Below, in pieces: positions 25,090 to 36,809 of a stretch of 64,000 bases of DNA; position 1 is the first letter of the stretch; each line of letters begins with the position of its first letter. Source of the DNA: Allobosea sp. Root381 (lineage in GTDB: Bacteria > Pseudomonadota > Alphaproteobacteria > Rhizobiales > Beijerinckiaceae). Below the pieces are notes generated by a model that had not been told where the DNA came from, made no database searches, and saw nothing but the letters and a program-made list of their open reading frames with translations. The position numbers and the translations under genes were made by a program. Location of the stretch: positions 1-64,000 of the forward strand of contig NZ_LMJT01000011.1 in NCBI RefSeq assembly GCF_001429395.1, given 5' to 3'.

Positions 25090-26679
25090 TCAGCGCTTCA
25101 GCTTGATGTCGAGGCCCTTGTAGAGGCCGGCGCCGTAGATGCCGTGAGCACGCACCCCCTCGAGCCGATCACCTGCAACGACCCAGAGCGGCTGCGAGGC
25201 CAGCGGCACCCAGACATTCGCCTCGGTGAGCTGGGTCTGCACCGCTCCGATCGCCTCCTTACGCTTGGCGGGATCGACGGCGGTCGCCGCCGCCCTGAGC
25301 AGTTCGTCGGTCTTCGGATCCTTCCAGTTCATCCGGTTCGGCGTCGGGATCTGGCGGCTGGCGAAGTAGAGGTTCAGCGCCTCGGTAGCCGTCACATAGG
25401 GATAGGCCATGTAGAAGGCGTCGAATTCTTGCGTCGCGAGCTTGCCCCAGGCGACGGTGGCGTCCCAGAGCTGGATCTTCATGTCGATGCCGACCTTGCG
25501 CAGATCGGCCTGCATCGCCTCGGAAATCCGGGGATTCACGTCGTTGCGGATGCCGTAGACGAGGAAGGTCGCCTTCTTGCCGTCCTTCTCGCGGATGCCG
25601 TCCGAACCGGGCTTCCAGCCGGCCTCATCGAGCAGCTTGGCTGCACCCGCGGGGTCGTGCTTCGGCATCTTCTCCGCCGAGCTCTTGTCGTAGTCGAGCA
25701 CGGCCGGGTTCAGCAGCGACGGCAGCACCTGCCCCTTGCCGAAGAAGATCGCCTTGGCGATGGCCTGCTTGTCAACGGCCATGTTGACCGCCTCGCGGAT
25801 TGCTTCGTCGCTCGACACGGGCTTGTCGACCTTGAAGCCCATGAAGATGTCGTAGATGTAGTTTTCCTGGCGCTGGACCGTCATGCCCGGAATGCGCTGC
25901 ATCGTGTCGAGCGCGATATAAGGCATGTAGTAGGTCACGTCGGCCTGCTTGGCCTGGATCGCGGCCATCAGCGTGTTGGACTCGGGAATGACCTTCCAGA
26001 CGATCTCGTCGATCTGCGGCTTGGGATCCTTGTAGATCGCCGGGCCCCAGTTGTAGTGGGGGTTCTTCTTCAGGACGAGTTCCTGTCGCGGGGTCCATTT
26101 AGACCAGCAATAGGGGCCGGTGGCGTTGAAGCCCTGGACGCCGAAATTCGCGCCGAGCTTCTCGACCATGTTCTTGTCGACCACCGAGGCGAAGGAGAGC
26201 GCCAGCTGGAACAGCAGGTCGCTATAGGGCTCCTTCAGCTCGTAGATCAGCGTCGAGTCGCCATCCGCGCGGATGTCCTTGACCGGACCGCCGCGGAAGG
26301 AGACGGGCGACTTGTTGGCCGGGTCGGTCCAGCGCTTCAGCGAGTAGACGACGTCATCGATCGTCATAGCCCGCCCGTCGCAGAACTTGACGTCCTTGCG
26401 CAGCTTGAAGGTGTAGGTCGTGCCGTCCGGCGAGACGGTCCAGCTCTCTGCGAGGGCCGGCTTGATCGTCTTCATGTCGAAGTCGACCGACACCAACGTG
26501 TCGGCCAGCATGTACATCACCTCGGCCGCGGCGGTCGCGGTCGAGCGGATCGGGTCGTAATTATCCGCATCGATGATGCGCAGGATCGTGAGCGGCGCCT
26601 TCTGCTGCGCCACGGCGGGGGCGGTTGCGAGCGTCGCAGCGGCAGCGCCGGCGAGAAGCAGGGTGGACAGTTTGATCAT
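25090..26679 (-). CDS. ABC transporter substrate-binding protein, dipeptide/nickel (SBP_bac_5) family
   Basis: A 529-aa periplasmic protein with a clear Sec signal (MIKLSTLLLAG...APAVAQQ) and the family 5 layout (LAESWTVSPDGTTYTFKLRKDVKFCDG near residue 90). It delivers a peptide-like or amide-containing ligand to the adjacent DppB/DppC-type permeases. The ATG at 26679 starts the signal peptide; GGGGAA is 9 bases upstream. The frame is open further upstream without similarity. Confidence 0.92.
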   Translation of the reverse strand: MIKLSTLLLAGAAAATLATAPAVAQQKAPLTILRIIDADNYDPIRSTATAAAEVMYMLADTLVSVDFDMKTIKPALAESWTVSPDGTTYTFKLRKDVKFCDGRAMTIDDVVYSLKRWTDPANKSPVSFRGGPVKDIRADGDSTLIYELKEPYSDLLFQLALSFASVVDKNMVEKLGANFGVQGFNATGPYCWSKWTPRQELVLKKNPHYNWGPAIYKDPKPQIDEIVWKVIPESNTLMAAIQAKQADVTYYMPYIALDTMQRIPGMTVQRQENYIYDIFMGFKVDKPVSSDEAIREAVNMAVDKQAIAKAIFFGKGQVLPSLLNPAVLDYDKSSAEKMPKHDPAGAAKLLDEAGWKPGSDGIREKDGKKATFLVYGIRNDVNPRISEAMQADLRKVGIDMKIQLWDATVAWGKLATQEFDAFYMAYPYVTATEALNLYFASRQIPTPNRMNWKDPKTDELLRAAATAVDPAKRKEAIGAVQTQLTEANVWVPLASQPLWVVAGDRLEGVRAHGIYGAGLYKGLDIKLKR

Positions 26680-26726
26680 CGAGCAGTTCCCCATTTTTTG
26701 ATGCGTTCTGGTTGATGCGCCGGTCG

Positions 26727-27638
26727 TCATTTGCGCAGCTTGGGATCGAGGGCGTCCCGCAGCACATCGCCCAGCACGTTGAATGCGAGCACGACCGCGA
26801 AGATCAAGAGGCTCGGCAGGACCGAGACATGCGGCGCGAAGAACAGGAAGTTGCGCCCGTCGGCCGCCATGGCTCCCAGCTCGGCCGTCGGCGGCTGAGC
26901 GCCGAGGCCAAGGAACGAGAGCGCCGCGCCGAGCAGGATGACCTGGCCGAAACGCAGGGTGACGAAGACGAACAGCGCCGAAAGGCAATTCGGCAGGACA
27001 TAGCGCATGATGATGCGCAGATCGCTCAGGCCGAGCGAGCGGGCCGCCTCGATATAGCCCTGCTGCAGCACGACCAGCGCCGAGCCGCGCACGACGCGCG
27101 CCATCAGCGGCACCGTGGCGATGGAGAGCGCAATGATCACCGCCGTCAGCCCGGGGCCGAAGATCGCCGCGATGGCGAGGCCGAACAGGATCGCCGGGAA
27201 CGAAAGCAGGACGTCCATCAGGCGCATCAGCACGCCGGAGACGATCGGATAGTAAGCGGCCGTGAAGCCGATGATGCCGCCGATCAGGCAGCCGACGAGC
27301 ACCGACACAGAGCCCATCAGCAGGGTGGTGCGCAGGCCGAAGAGCAGGCGCGTTATCATGTTGCGACCCTGGCCGTCTGCACCGAGCAGGCCAGCCTCGC
27401 CGGGCGGCTTCAGCATATTCGCGAGGTCGTTGCCATAAGGATCGGTGGGGGCAAGCCAGGGCGCGAAAACCGCGGCGAAGACCGCGAGAACCACGATGGC
27501 GAGCGCGATGCAGGCGCCGACGTCCGACAGCAGCATCCTGAGCACGGATTTGCGGCGGGCGGGCGTGGCTGCGGCCACGCTCACAGCGGCTTCGACGGTC
27601 GCGGCACCGGGCTGGAACGGATTGGTGGAGGAACTCAT
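26727..27638 (-). CDS. ABC transporter permease, DppC/OppC type
   Basis: A 303-aa inner-membrane protein with an N-terminal OppC-type segment (LSDVGACIALAIVVLAVFAAVFAPWLAP) and the permease EAA loop (IEAARSLGLSDLRIIMRYVLPN near residue 195). Its start overlaps the upstream permease stop by one base, so the two halves of the channel are made together. Confidence 0.92.
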   Translation of the reverse strand: MSSSTNPFQPGAATVEAAVSVAAATPARRKSVLRMLLSDVGACIALAIVVLAVFAAVFAPWLAPTDPYGNDLANMLKPPGEAGLLGADGQGRNMITRLLFGLRTTLLMGSVSVLVGCLIGGIIGFTAAYYPIVSGVLMRLMDVLLSFPAILFGLAIAAIFGPGLTAVIIALSIATVPLMARVVRGSALVVLQQGYIEAARSLGLSDLRIIMRYVLPNCLSALFVFVTLRFGQVILLGAALSFLGLGAQPPTAELGAMAADGRNFLFFAPHVSVLPSLLIFAVVLAFNVLGDVLRDALDPKLRK

Positions 27639-28579
27639 CAGGCGCCCCTCACACGCGGATCGAGCACGGCGTAGAGGACATCCACCGCCAGATTGACCAG
27701 GATGAAGCCGAGCGAGAGCACGATGATCGTGCCCTGCGCCATCGGCAGGTCGCTCGAAAGGATGGAACCGACCGCGAGACGGCCGATGCCGGGCCAGCTG
27801 AACACGGTTTCTGTGACAACGGCGCCGCCGAGCAGGAAGCCGATCTGCAGGCCGATCAGCGTCACTACCGGAACGAGCGCATTGCGCAGCGTATGCCGCA
27901 GCACGACCTTGTGCTCGGCCAGGCCCTTGGCGCGGGCGGTGCGGACATGGTCGGCGCCAAGCTCGTCGAGGACCGAGGTTCGGGTCATGCGCGCGACCGG
28001 GCCCACGAAGACGCCGCCCAGCGTGATTGCGGGCAGGATGACGCCCTGCAGCCCCTCCCAGGTCCAGATCGGGCCGATACGGCCTGTGAAGGGAAGGATC
28101 GGATATTTGAAGCCGAAGAGCCAGATCAGCCCGAGGCCGAGAAAGAAGACAGGCAGCGAAACCCCGGCGACCGAGACGGACATGATCGCACGGTCGAGCA
28201 GCGAGCCGCGGTAATAGGCGCCGGCCGTGCCCAGCGCCATGCCGAGCGGGATCGCCCAGATCAGCGAGGCGAACATCAGTTCGAGCGTCGGGCCGATGGT
28301 GTTCCCGAGTTCCTGCGCGACGGGAACGTTGTTGATGATCGAGACGCCCAGGTCACCTTGCAGCAGGCGGCCGATATAGATGAAGAACTGCTTCCAGAGC
28401 GGCTCATCGAGGCCGAGTTCCGTGCGGATGGCGTCGACGACATCCTGTGTCGCCATGGGGCCGGCGCGCACCTGTGCCGGATCGGTCGGCACCACCTGCA
28501 TCAGCAGGAATCCGATCAGCAGCACGCCGAGCATGACCGGCAGGACGAGCAGGAGCCTTTGCAGCGTGTGCCGCAGCAT
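27638..28579 (-). CDS. ABC transporter permease, DppB/OppB type
   Basis: A 313-aa inner-membrane protein with the DppB N-terminus (MLRHTLQRLLLVLPVMLGVLL), a periplasmic loop containing DPAQVRAG, and the EAA-type loop VRTARAKGLAEHKVVLRHTLRN near residue 205. It forms the translocation pore with the DppC-type partner. No gene for the DppD/DppF ATPases occurs in this cluster. Confidence 0.92.
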   Translation of the reverse strand: MLRHTLQRLLLVLPVMLGVLLIGFLLMQVVPTDPAQVRAGPMATQDVVDAIRTELGLDEPLWKQFFIYIGRLLQGDLGVSIINNVPVAQELGNTIGPTLELMFASLIWAIPLGMALGTAGAYYRGSLLDRAIMSVSVAGVSLPVFFLGLGLIWLFGFKYPILPFTGRIGPIWTWEGLQGVILPAITLGGVFVGPVARMTRTSVLDELGADHVRTARAKGLAEHKVVLRHTLRNALVPVVTLIGLQIGFLLGGAVVTETVFSWPGIGRLAVGSILSSDLPMAQGTIIVLSLGFILVNLAVDVLYAVLDPRVRGA

Positions 28580-28594
28580 GAAGACGCCCCCCGC

Positions 28595-30241
28595 CTACTG
28601 CGCGGCTGCAGCGAACTGGCCGTGCCGGTCGAAAACGACCTCGCCGTCCAGCAGCGTCAGATCGCAACGCACATCGTTTTCGACCGCCTCGACGAGGACC
28701 GAGAAGATATCGTGAGACAGCACCGCGATGTCCGCGAACTGCCCGGGAACGAGCCGCCCTACCCTGTCCTCGGCAAACTGTGTGTAGGCGCCGAGCGCCG
28801 TGTAGGCGTGGACCGCCTCTTCCATGCTCAGCCGCTCGTCGCCACCGATCACTGAGTGCCTCTTGGTCTGGCGGGTGACCATCGTGAACAGGTTCTTGAA
28901 CGGATCGGTGGCACAGACCGGCGCATCCGAGCTCGCTGCGGCGTTCAGGCCGGCATCAAGCCATTTGCGCATAGGATAGGAGGCGTCGGCGCGCTGCTGG
29001 CCGAGATTGGTCACGTAAAGATCACCGAATTCGTAGATGAAGGCCGGCTGCGGCACGGGATCGATGCCGGCTGCCGCCATTCGGGCAAGTTGGCCGTCGG
29101 TCAGGAAGCCGCAATGCTCGATGCGGTGGCGACGTCCGCGGATCGGGTGCTCGGCGCTGTCAGCCTTCTCGATACCGGAAAGCACCTGCTCGATCGCGGC
29201 ATCGCCGATCGCGTGGATGGCGAGCTGGTAGCCGAGCTTGTGATAATGCGCGAGATAGCCGTGCATCTGCTCGTCGGGATAGATGAAGATGCCGCGATTA
29301 TCGGGCTCGCCGACGAGATAGGGCTCGCTCATCGCAGCAGTCAGGCCGCCTGCGCTGCCGTCCCCGAACACCTTCATCGCGCCGTAGCGCAGCAGGCCGG
29401 TCTCGCGGCCGAAGCGATAGCCCGCCGCATGGGCCTCGTCGCCGATGCCGTCGGCATTGCCATAGATGCAGACCCAGGTCCGGACCGGCAGCGTGCCGGC
29501 ACGCGCGACCTCCTCATAGGCCTCGATCTCGGCCATGCCGGCGAGCATGCCGACGCCGGCATCCATGACGCTGGTGAAGCCCTGCGCGAGCATGTAGTGC
29601 CCCGCCTTCTCGATGGCGGCCTTGAGTTCGGCGGCGCTCGGCTGCGGCATCGCCTGGACGATCAGGCGCATCGCGCTCTCGGCCAGCAGGCCGGTCAGCT
29701 TGTTGTCGCGGCGCTCAATCAGTCCGCCATCCGGGCTCGGCGTATTGTGGCCGATGCCGGCCGCCTGCATGGCCCGGCTGTTGACGACGCCGACATGGCC
29801 ACAGGTCCGCTTCATGTAGACCGGATTGTCCGGAGCGACGCGGTCGAGTTCCTCTGCGGTCGGATGGCGGCCCTCGGCGAGCTCGTTATGGTCATAGCCG
29901 CGGCCGGTGACCCATTCTCCGGGCTTCTTGCCCTTCACGGCTGCAGCGACGCGCCGCAAAATCTCGTCGATGCTGTTGACGCCTTCCTCGGGGCGCAGAT
30001 TGACCTCGCCCATGGCGAGGCCGAGCGGCAGAAGGTGCATATGCGCATCGTTGAGGCCAGGAATGGCGACGCGGCCGCCGAGATCCACGACCTTCGTGCC
30101 CGGTCCCTGCAACGTGGCAATCTCGGCTGCGGATCCCACCGCCAGAACCTTGCCTTCGACGATCGCCAGGCCTTCCGCGAAGCCTTCCGCCATGCCGCAG
30201 AAGATGCGACCATTCAACAAAACGGTATCGGCTTGCGTCAT
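28595..30241 (-). CDS. Amidohydrolase, YtcJ-like
   Basis: A 548-aa amidohydrolase of the YtcJ/N-substituted formamide deformylase group: metal motif NDAHMHLLPLG near residue 63, GYDHNE, AIHAIGDAAI and HRIEHCGF in the middle, and a C-terminal SSDAPV. It is the first gene of the minus-strand operon (amidohydrolase, two permeases, binding protein), so it probably hydrolyses the imported compound. The substrate is unknown. It is divergent from the XRE-cupin regulator. Confidence 0.88.
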   Translation of the reverse strand: MTQADTVLLNGRIFCGMAEGFAEGLAIVEGKVLAVGSAAEIATLQGPGTKVVDLGGRVAIPGLNDAHMHLLPLGLAMGEVNLRPEEGVNSIDEILRRVAAAVKGKKPGEWVTGRGYDHNELAEGRHPTAEELDRVAPDNPVYMKRTCGHVGVVNSRAMQAAGIGHNTPSPDGGLIERRDNKLTGLLAESAMRLIVQAMPQPSAAELKAAIEKAGHYMLAQGFTSVMDAGVGMLAGMAEIEAYEEVARAGTLPVRTWVCIYGNADGIGDEAHAAGYRFGRETGLLRYGAMKVFGDGSAGGLTAAMSEPYLVGEPDNRGIFIYPDEQMHGYLAHYHKLGYQLAIHAIGDAAIEQVLSGIEKADSAEHPIRGRRHRIEHCGFLTDGQLARMAAAGIDPVPQPAFIYEFGDLYVTNLGQQRADASYPMRKWLDAGLNAAASSDAPVCATDPFKNLFTMVTRQTKRHSVIGGDERLSMEEAVHAYTALGAYTQFAEDRVGRLVPGQFADIAVLSHDIFSVLVEAVENDVRCDLTLLDGEVVFDRHGQFAAAAQ

Positions 30242-30461
30242 AGACCCTGCTCTATTCTGATCAAAATGATGAAGTAAGCCGTGGACACCCTACGGAATCA
30301 GTAATCGCCAAGCATCAGCCTCGCCGCGAAAACAGGCAATTGCCTCCGCGCACGCCAATCCGAACGGATCATTCGCCTCAGCGGCATGCTCTGACTGCGA
30401 AAACTAATCCACCTCGCCTGTTCCCCACGACACTATTTTCTTATTGGCTTTCAGTTAGCAT

Positions 30462-30479
30462 TGCTCAGAATATTGAGCA
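30462..30479. promoter_or_regulatory. Candidate operator of the XRE-cupin regulator
   Basis: Inverted repeat TGCTCA-N6-TGAGCA in the 318-base divergent gap between the amidohydrolase and regulator genes, 80 bases before the regulator start. The gap is AT-richer than its surroundings. A short ORF across it (30340-30570) has no ribosome site and is not supported. Confidence 0.5.
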
Positions 30480-30559
30480 TGGCAAGAGGGAGGCAGGTTG
30501 CTCTCCTCTCATGACGCGCAGAAAAACCACGCGCGCTGGATCGGGACGGAGAAACGGCC

Positions 30560-31138
30560 ATGAGCTTTGATGTCGGCGGCAGATTGAAGGAAATCAGGGT
30601 TGCAGCCGGGCTTTCCCAACGCGAACTTGCTGCCCGCTCGGGCGTGACGAACAGCCTGATCTCGCTGATCGAGCAGAATCGCAACAGCCCCTCGGTCGCA
30701 TCGTTGCGCAAGATTCTCGACGGCATACCGATGAGCATGGTCAATTTTTTTGACGAAGCGCACACACCTGGAGACAAGGTGTTCTTCGACGCGTCGGACC
30801 TGCTCGACCTGACCTCGCGCCTGCACCAGGTCAATGGCGGCGAAAGCCGGGGCCGGATGTCCTTCCGGCAGGTGGGCGATGCCCATGCCCACGGCCTGCA
30901 GATCCTGCACGAATCCTACGAGCCCGGAGCGGATACCGGCGCCGCGATGCTGAAGCACGAATCCCACGAGGGCGGCGTGGTGCTGATGGGCGAACTCGAG
31001 ATCACCGTCGGCGACCAGATCAAGGTGCTCGCTCCGGGCGATGCCTATCTTTTCGACAGCCGGACCCCGCACCGGTTCCGCAATATCGGCGTCGAGCGCT
31101 GCGTCGTGGTCAGCGCTTGCACGCCGCCCTATCTGTAG
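30560..31138 (+). CDS. XRE-cupin transcriptional regulator (PuuR-like)
   Basis: A 192-aa protein: helix-turn-helix of the Cro/CI type at residues 6-60 (GLSQRELAARSGVTNSLISLIEQ) and a C-terminal cupin ligand-binding barrel (GADTGAAMLKHESHEGGVVLMG, then PGDAYLFDSRTPHRFRN). Proteins with this architecture repress amine or amino-acid catabolism genes and are induced by the substrate. It is divergent from the amidohydrolase/ABC operon, its probable target. Confidence 0.88.
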   Translation: MSFDVGGRLKEIRVAAGLSQRELAARSGVTNSLISLIEQNRNSPSVASLRKILDGIPMSMVNFFDEAHTPGDKVFFDASDLLDLTSRLHQVNGGESRGRMSFRQVGDAHAHGLQILHESYEPGADTGAAMLKHESHEGGVVLMGELEITVGDQIKVLAPGDAYLFDSRTPHRFRNIGVERCVVVSACTPPYL

Positions 31139-31171
31139 GCCGCCTCACGCGGCGGCCGCCTCGACGGCGCG

Positions 31172-31738
31172 CTACACGCCGGGGAGATCGTTCCAGTAGT
31201 CCCTGATATCTTGCTGACGGCTGCGATCCGGCGCGCCGCTCTCTCCTTCATGGAACTTCGCGGCCTCCCGGACCTGCGCCTCGGTGATCTCGGTGCGATA
31301 GCCCTCCAGCTCCTTGTCATAGGCCAGCATTTCCCAGGGTATCGTGATGTGGTGGCTGCCGATGCCGAGAAATCCGCCGAAGGTCACGTCGACGAAGACA
31401 ACGCGGCCGCTCTGCTTCTCGATCAGGAGGCGCTTGATTGTGCCGATCTGCTCGAATTCGCGGTTGAAGACCGCCGTGCCTTCGACCCGATCGCTCTCGA
31501 TGATTAGATGGGATGCCCCCGGACGTTCCACCGGCCCCCAGAGATAGAAGCCGTTCTCGATGATTCCGGCGGCCACGACTGCCCGGCTGACATTGGGCGT
31601 CCATTTTTCACCCGGTCCGATCTCCTGCACGAGACTCCACGGACCGAGGTCCGCAGGCAGGCTCGCGCCGGTGGGCTCTTCGGTGAAGCCACGCAGATCC
31701 GGCGAGTTCACGGCCTGGAACAAGCAGTAGGTTCTCAT
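31172..31738 (-). CDS. PRC-barrel domain protein
   Basis: A 188-aa soluble protein without signal peptide. Residues about 80-150 form a PRC barrel (GTAVFNREFEQIGTIKRLLIEKQSGRVVFVDVTFGGFLGIG, with IPWEML), a fold found in photosynthetic reaction-centre H subunits, RimM and many stress-linked proteins of Hyphomicrobiales. The N-terminal 75 residues are of unknown type. The cellular role is unknown. Confidence 0.75.
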   Translation of the reverse strand: MRTYCLFQAVNSPDLRGFTEEPTGASLPADLGPWSLVQEIGPGEKWTPNVSRAVVAAGIIENGFYLWGPVERPGASHLIIESDRVEGTAVFNREFEQIGTIKRLLIEKQSGRVVFVDVTFGGFLGIGSHHITIPWEMLAYDKELEGYRTEITEAQVREAAKFHEGESGAPDRSRQQDIRDYWNDLPGV

Positions 31739-31772
31739 GAGCGCCTCCCATTGCTTAAGCCGATCCTAGGCG

Positions 31773-31797
31773 ATGGGGGCGGCCGGGCCGCCCCCAT
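31773..31797 (-). terminator. Hairpin terminator of the glpSTPQUV operon
   Basis: A perfect 11-bp stem (ATGGGGGCGGC/GCCGCCCCCAT) with a 3-nt loop, 11 bases after the glpV stop. It lacks a T tract, so it may rely on Rho or act as a 3' stabiliser. Confidence 0.65.
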
Positions 31798-31807
31798 ACA
31801 TCTTCCG

Positions 31808-33547
<1,740 letters not shown>

Positions 33548-33636
33548 CGTTTCCTCCACTGGATGATTGCGTTTCTTTCGAGCCTTCCCGGCTTCTTGTT
33601 GCGAAGGCGGTGACGTCTCTCGCAGCCTCCGGATAG

Positions 33637-33933
33637 TCAGACGAAACGGAACACGAGCGCCGCATAGGCGAGCGACAGAAGCGACGCCCACCAGAGCTCG
33701 CCGCCGGCGAGCCCGAGCCAGCCGAGATGGATGAAGGCTGCGCCCAGCAGGCTGAGGAAGAGCCGGTCGCCGCGCGTCGTCGGGATGCCGAGCACGCCAA
33801 TGCGCTCGACCTCGGGCCGCCGGAGCGCGAACATGGTCATGACAAACAGCAGGGCGAGGAGCGCGCCGAAGAACAGCCCGGTTTGAGGGGTCCACGCCAT
33901 CCAGGCCAGATTGATCGTGGCGAAGTCGGGCAT
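33637..33933 (-). CDS. glpU: Small membrane protein of the glycerol transporter operon
   Basis: A 98-aa protein with two or three hydrophobic segments (LFFGALLALLFVMTMFAL, LFLSLLGAAFIHLGWLGL, LLSLAYAALVFRF). Position between glpQ and glpV, size and topology fit GlpU, whose exact role is not settled. Its ATG overlaps the glpQ stop by one base. Confidence 0.85.
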   Translation of the reverse strand: MPDFATINLAWMAWTPQTGLFFGALLALLFVMTMFALRRPEVERIGVLGIPTTRGDRLFLSLLGAAFIHLGWLGLAGGELWWASLLSLAYAALVFRFV

Positions 33934-34808
33934 CACACCCTCCCCAGGGCAAAGCCCTTGGCGATGTAGTTGCGCACGAACCAGATCACGAGCGCTCCGG
34001 GGATCAGCGTCAGCACGCCTGCGGCCGCGAGCAGCCCCCAATCCATGCCGGCGGCCGAGACCGTGCGCGTCATCGTCGCGGCGATCGGCTTGGCATTCAC
34101 CGTCGTCAGGGTACGCGCCAGCAGCAGTTCGACCCAGGAGAACATGAAGCAGAAGAAGGCGGTGACGCCGATGCCGTTGGCGATGATCGGCGCAAAGATC
34201 TTCACGAAGAAGCGCGGGAACGAATAGCCGTCGAGATAGGCGGTCTCGTCGATCTCGCGCGGCACGCCGGACATGAAGCCCTCGAGAATCCACACCGCCA
34301 GCGGCACGTTGAACAGGCAATGCGCCAGCGCCACCGCGAGCGGCGTGTCGAACAGCCCGATCGCCGAATAGAGGTTGAAGAAGGGCAGCGCGAAGATCGC
34401 GGGCGGCGCCATCCGGTTGGAGAGCAGCCAGAAGAAGAGGTGCTTGTCGCCGAGGAAGCGGTAGCGCGAGAAGGCATAGGCCGCCGGCAGCGCCAGGGTG
34501 ATCGAGATCACCGTGTTCATGACCACATAGGTCAGCGAATTGATGTAGCCGGAGTACCAGGACGGGTCGGTGAAGATCGTCCGGTAGTTCGCGAACGTGA
34601 TCTCGCGCGGCCAGAGCGTCATGCCGGAATTGATCTCGGCATTGGTCTTAAGGCTCATCACGACGAGCCAGTAGATCGGCAGGATCAGGAAGGCGAGGTA
34701 GAGGCCGAGCGTCAGCGCGCTGCCATTGAAGCGGAAGGCTGAGCGCGCCTTCGGCGTCGCCGTGGCGGCGGGGAGCGCGGCGGATGGGCTGAGGCTGTCC
34801 GTCGACAT
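33933..34808 (-). CDS. glpQ: Glycerol ABC transporter permease
   Basis: A 291-aa MalG-type permease with about six membrane segments and the EAA loop (PREIDETAYLDGYSFPRFFVKIFAP near residue 195). It pairs with GlpP to form the glycerol channel. The symbol follows the rhizobial glpSTPQUV naming and is unrelated to the E. coli phosphodiesterase GlpQ. The frame is open far upstream; the ATG at 34808 is the one before the conserved N-terminus, 8 bases after glpP. Confidence 0.9.
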   Translation of the reverse strand: MSTDSLSPSAALPAATATPKARSAFRFNGSALTLGLYLAFLILPIYWLVVMSLKTNAEINSGMTLWPREITFANYRTIFTDPSWYSGYINSLTYVVMNTVISITLALPAAYAFSRYRFLGDKHLFFWLLSNRMAPPAIFALPFFNLYSAIGLFDTPLAVALAHCLFNVPLAVWILEGFMSGVPREIDETAYLDGYSFPRFFVKIFAPIIANGIGVTAFFCFMFSWVELLLARTLTTVNAKPIAATMTRTVSAAGMDWGLLAAAGVLTLIPGALVIWFVRNYIAKGFALGRV

Positions 34809-34816
34809 GGCTGCCC

Positions 34817-35718
34817 TCACCCTTCCGCCGGCGGGCGCCGGCGCTCGACATCGCGATTGGTCATCACCGTGTAGAAGACCCAGCAGACGGCGAGGATGAT
34901 CAGGTTGTAGACGATCGACATCGCCGCCGCCTTGCCGAGGTCGAACTGGCCGAGCGCGAGCTTGACCAGCTCGATCGAGAGGAAGGTCGTCGAATTGCCC
35001 GGCCCGCCGCCGGTGACGACGAAGGGCTCGGTGTAGATCATGAAGGAGTCCATGAAGCGCAGCAGCACGGCGATGATCAGCACGCGCCGCATCTTCGGCA
35101 GCTGGATGAAGCGGAACACCGCCCAGCGGCTGGCGCCGTCGATGCGCGCCGCCTGGTAATAGGCGTCGGGGATCGATTTCAGCCCGGCATAGCAGAGCAG
35201 CGCGACCAGCGACGTCCAGTGCCAGACATCCATCGCGATGATGGTGACCCAGGCCGCAAGCGGATCGGCGACGTAGTTGTAGTCGATGCCGAGCCGGTTC
35301 ACCGTGTAGCCGAGCAGCCCGATGTCGCCGCGCGCGAAGACCTGCCAGATTGTGCCGACGACGTTCCACGGTACCAGCAGCGGCATCGCCATCAGCACAA
35401 GCGTCGCCGCCACCTTCCAGCCCTCGCGCGGCATGGCGAGCGCGACCGCGATGCCGAGCGGCACCTCGATCGACAGGATGATCGCGGAGAAGACCAGGTT
35501 GCGCCACAGCGAGTCGCGCACGCGGCTGCCGAGGTCGCTCGACGGGTCGAGGAGCTCCTTGAACCAGCCGGTGCCGTTCCAGAAGAACTGGTTGTTCCCG
35601 AAGGTGTCCTGGACCGAATAATTGACCACTGTCATCAGCGGGATCACCGCCGAGAAGGCGACGATGGCGAGCACCGGCAGGACCAGGATCCAGGCGCGGT
35701 TGTCCAGGGGCTTGTCCA

Positions 35719-35719
<1 letters not shown>
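34817..35719 (-). CDS. glpP: Glycerol ABC transporter permease
   Basis: A 300-aa MalF-type permease with about six membrane segments and the EAA loop (YYQAARIDGASRWAVFRFIQLPKM near residue 205). The ATG at 35719 overlaps the glpT stop by one base; GGAGGG lies 9 bases upstream. A GTG one codon earlier (35722) is an alternative start. Confidence 0.9.
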
Positions 35720-36798
<1,079 letters not shown>

Positions 36799-36809
36799 GA
36801 ATCGCCTCC

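Noticed and set aside
30340..30570. Short ORF in the gap between the amidohydrolase and XRE-cupin genes
   Set aside because: No ribosome binding site; it covers the AT-rich regulatory region and the candidate operator.
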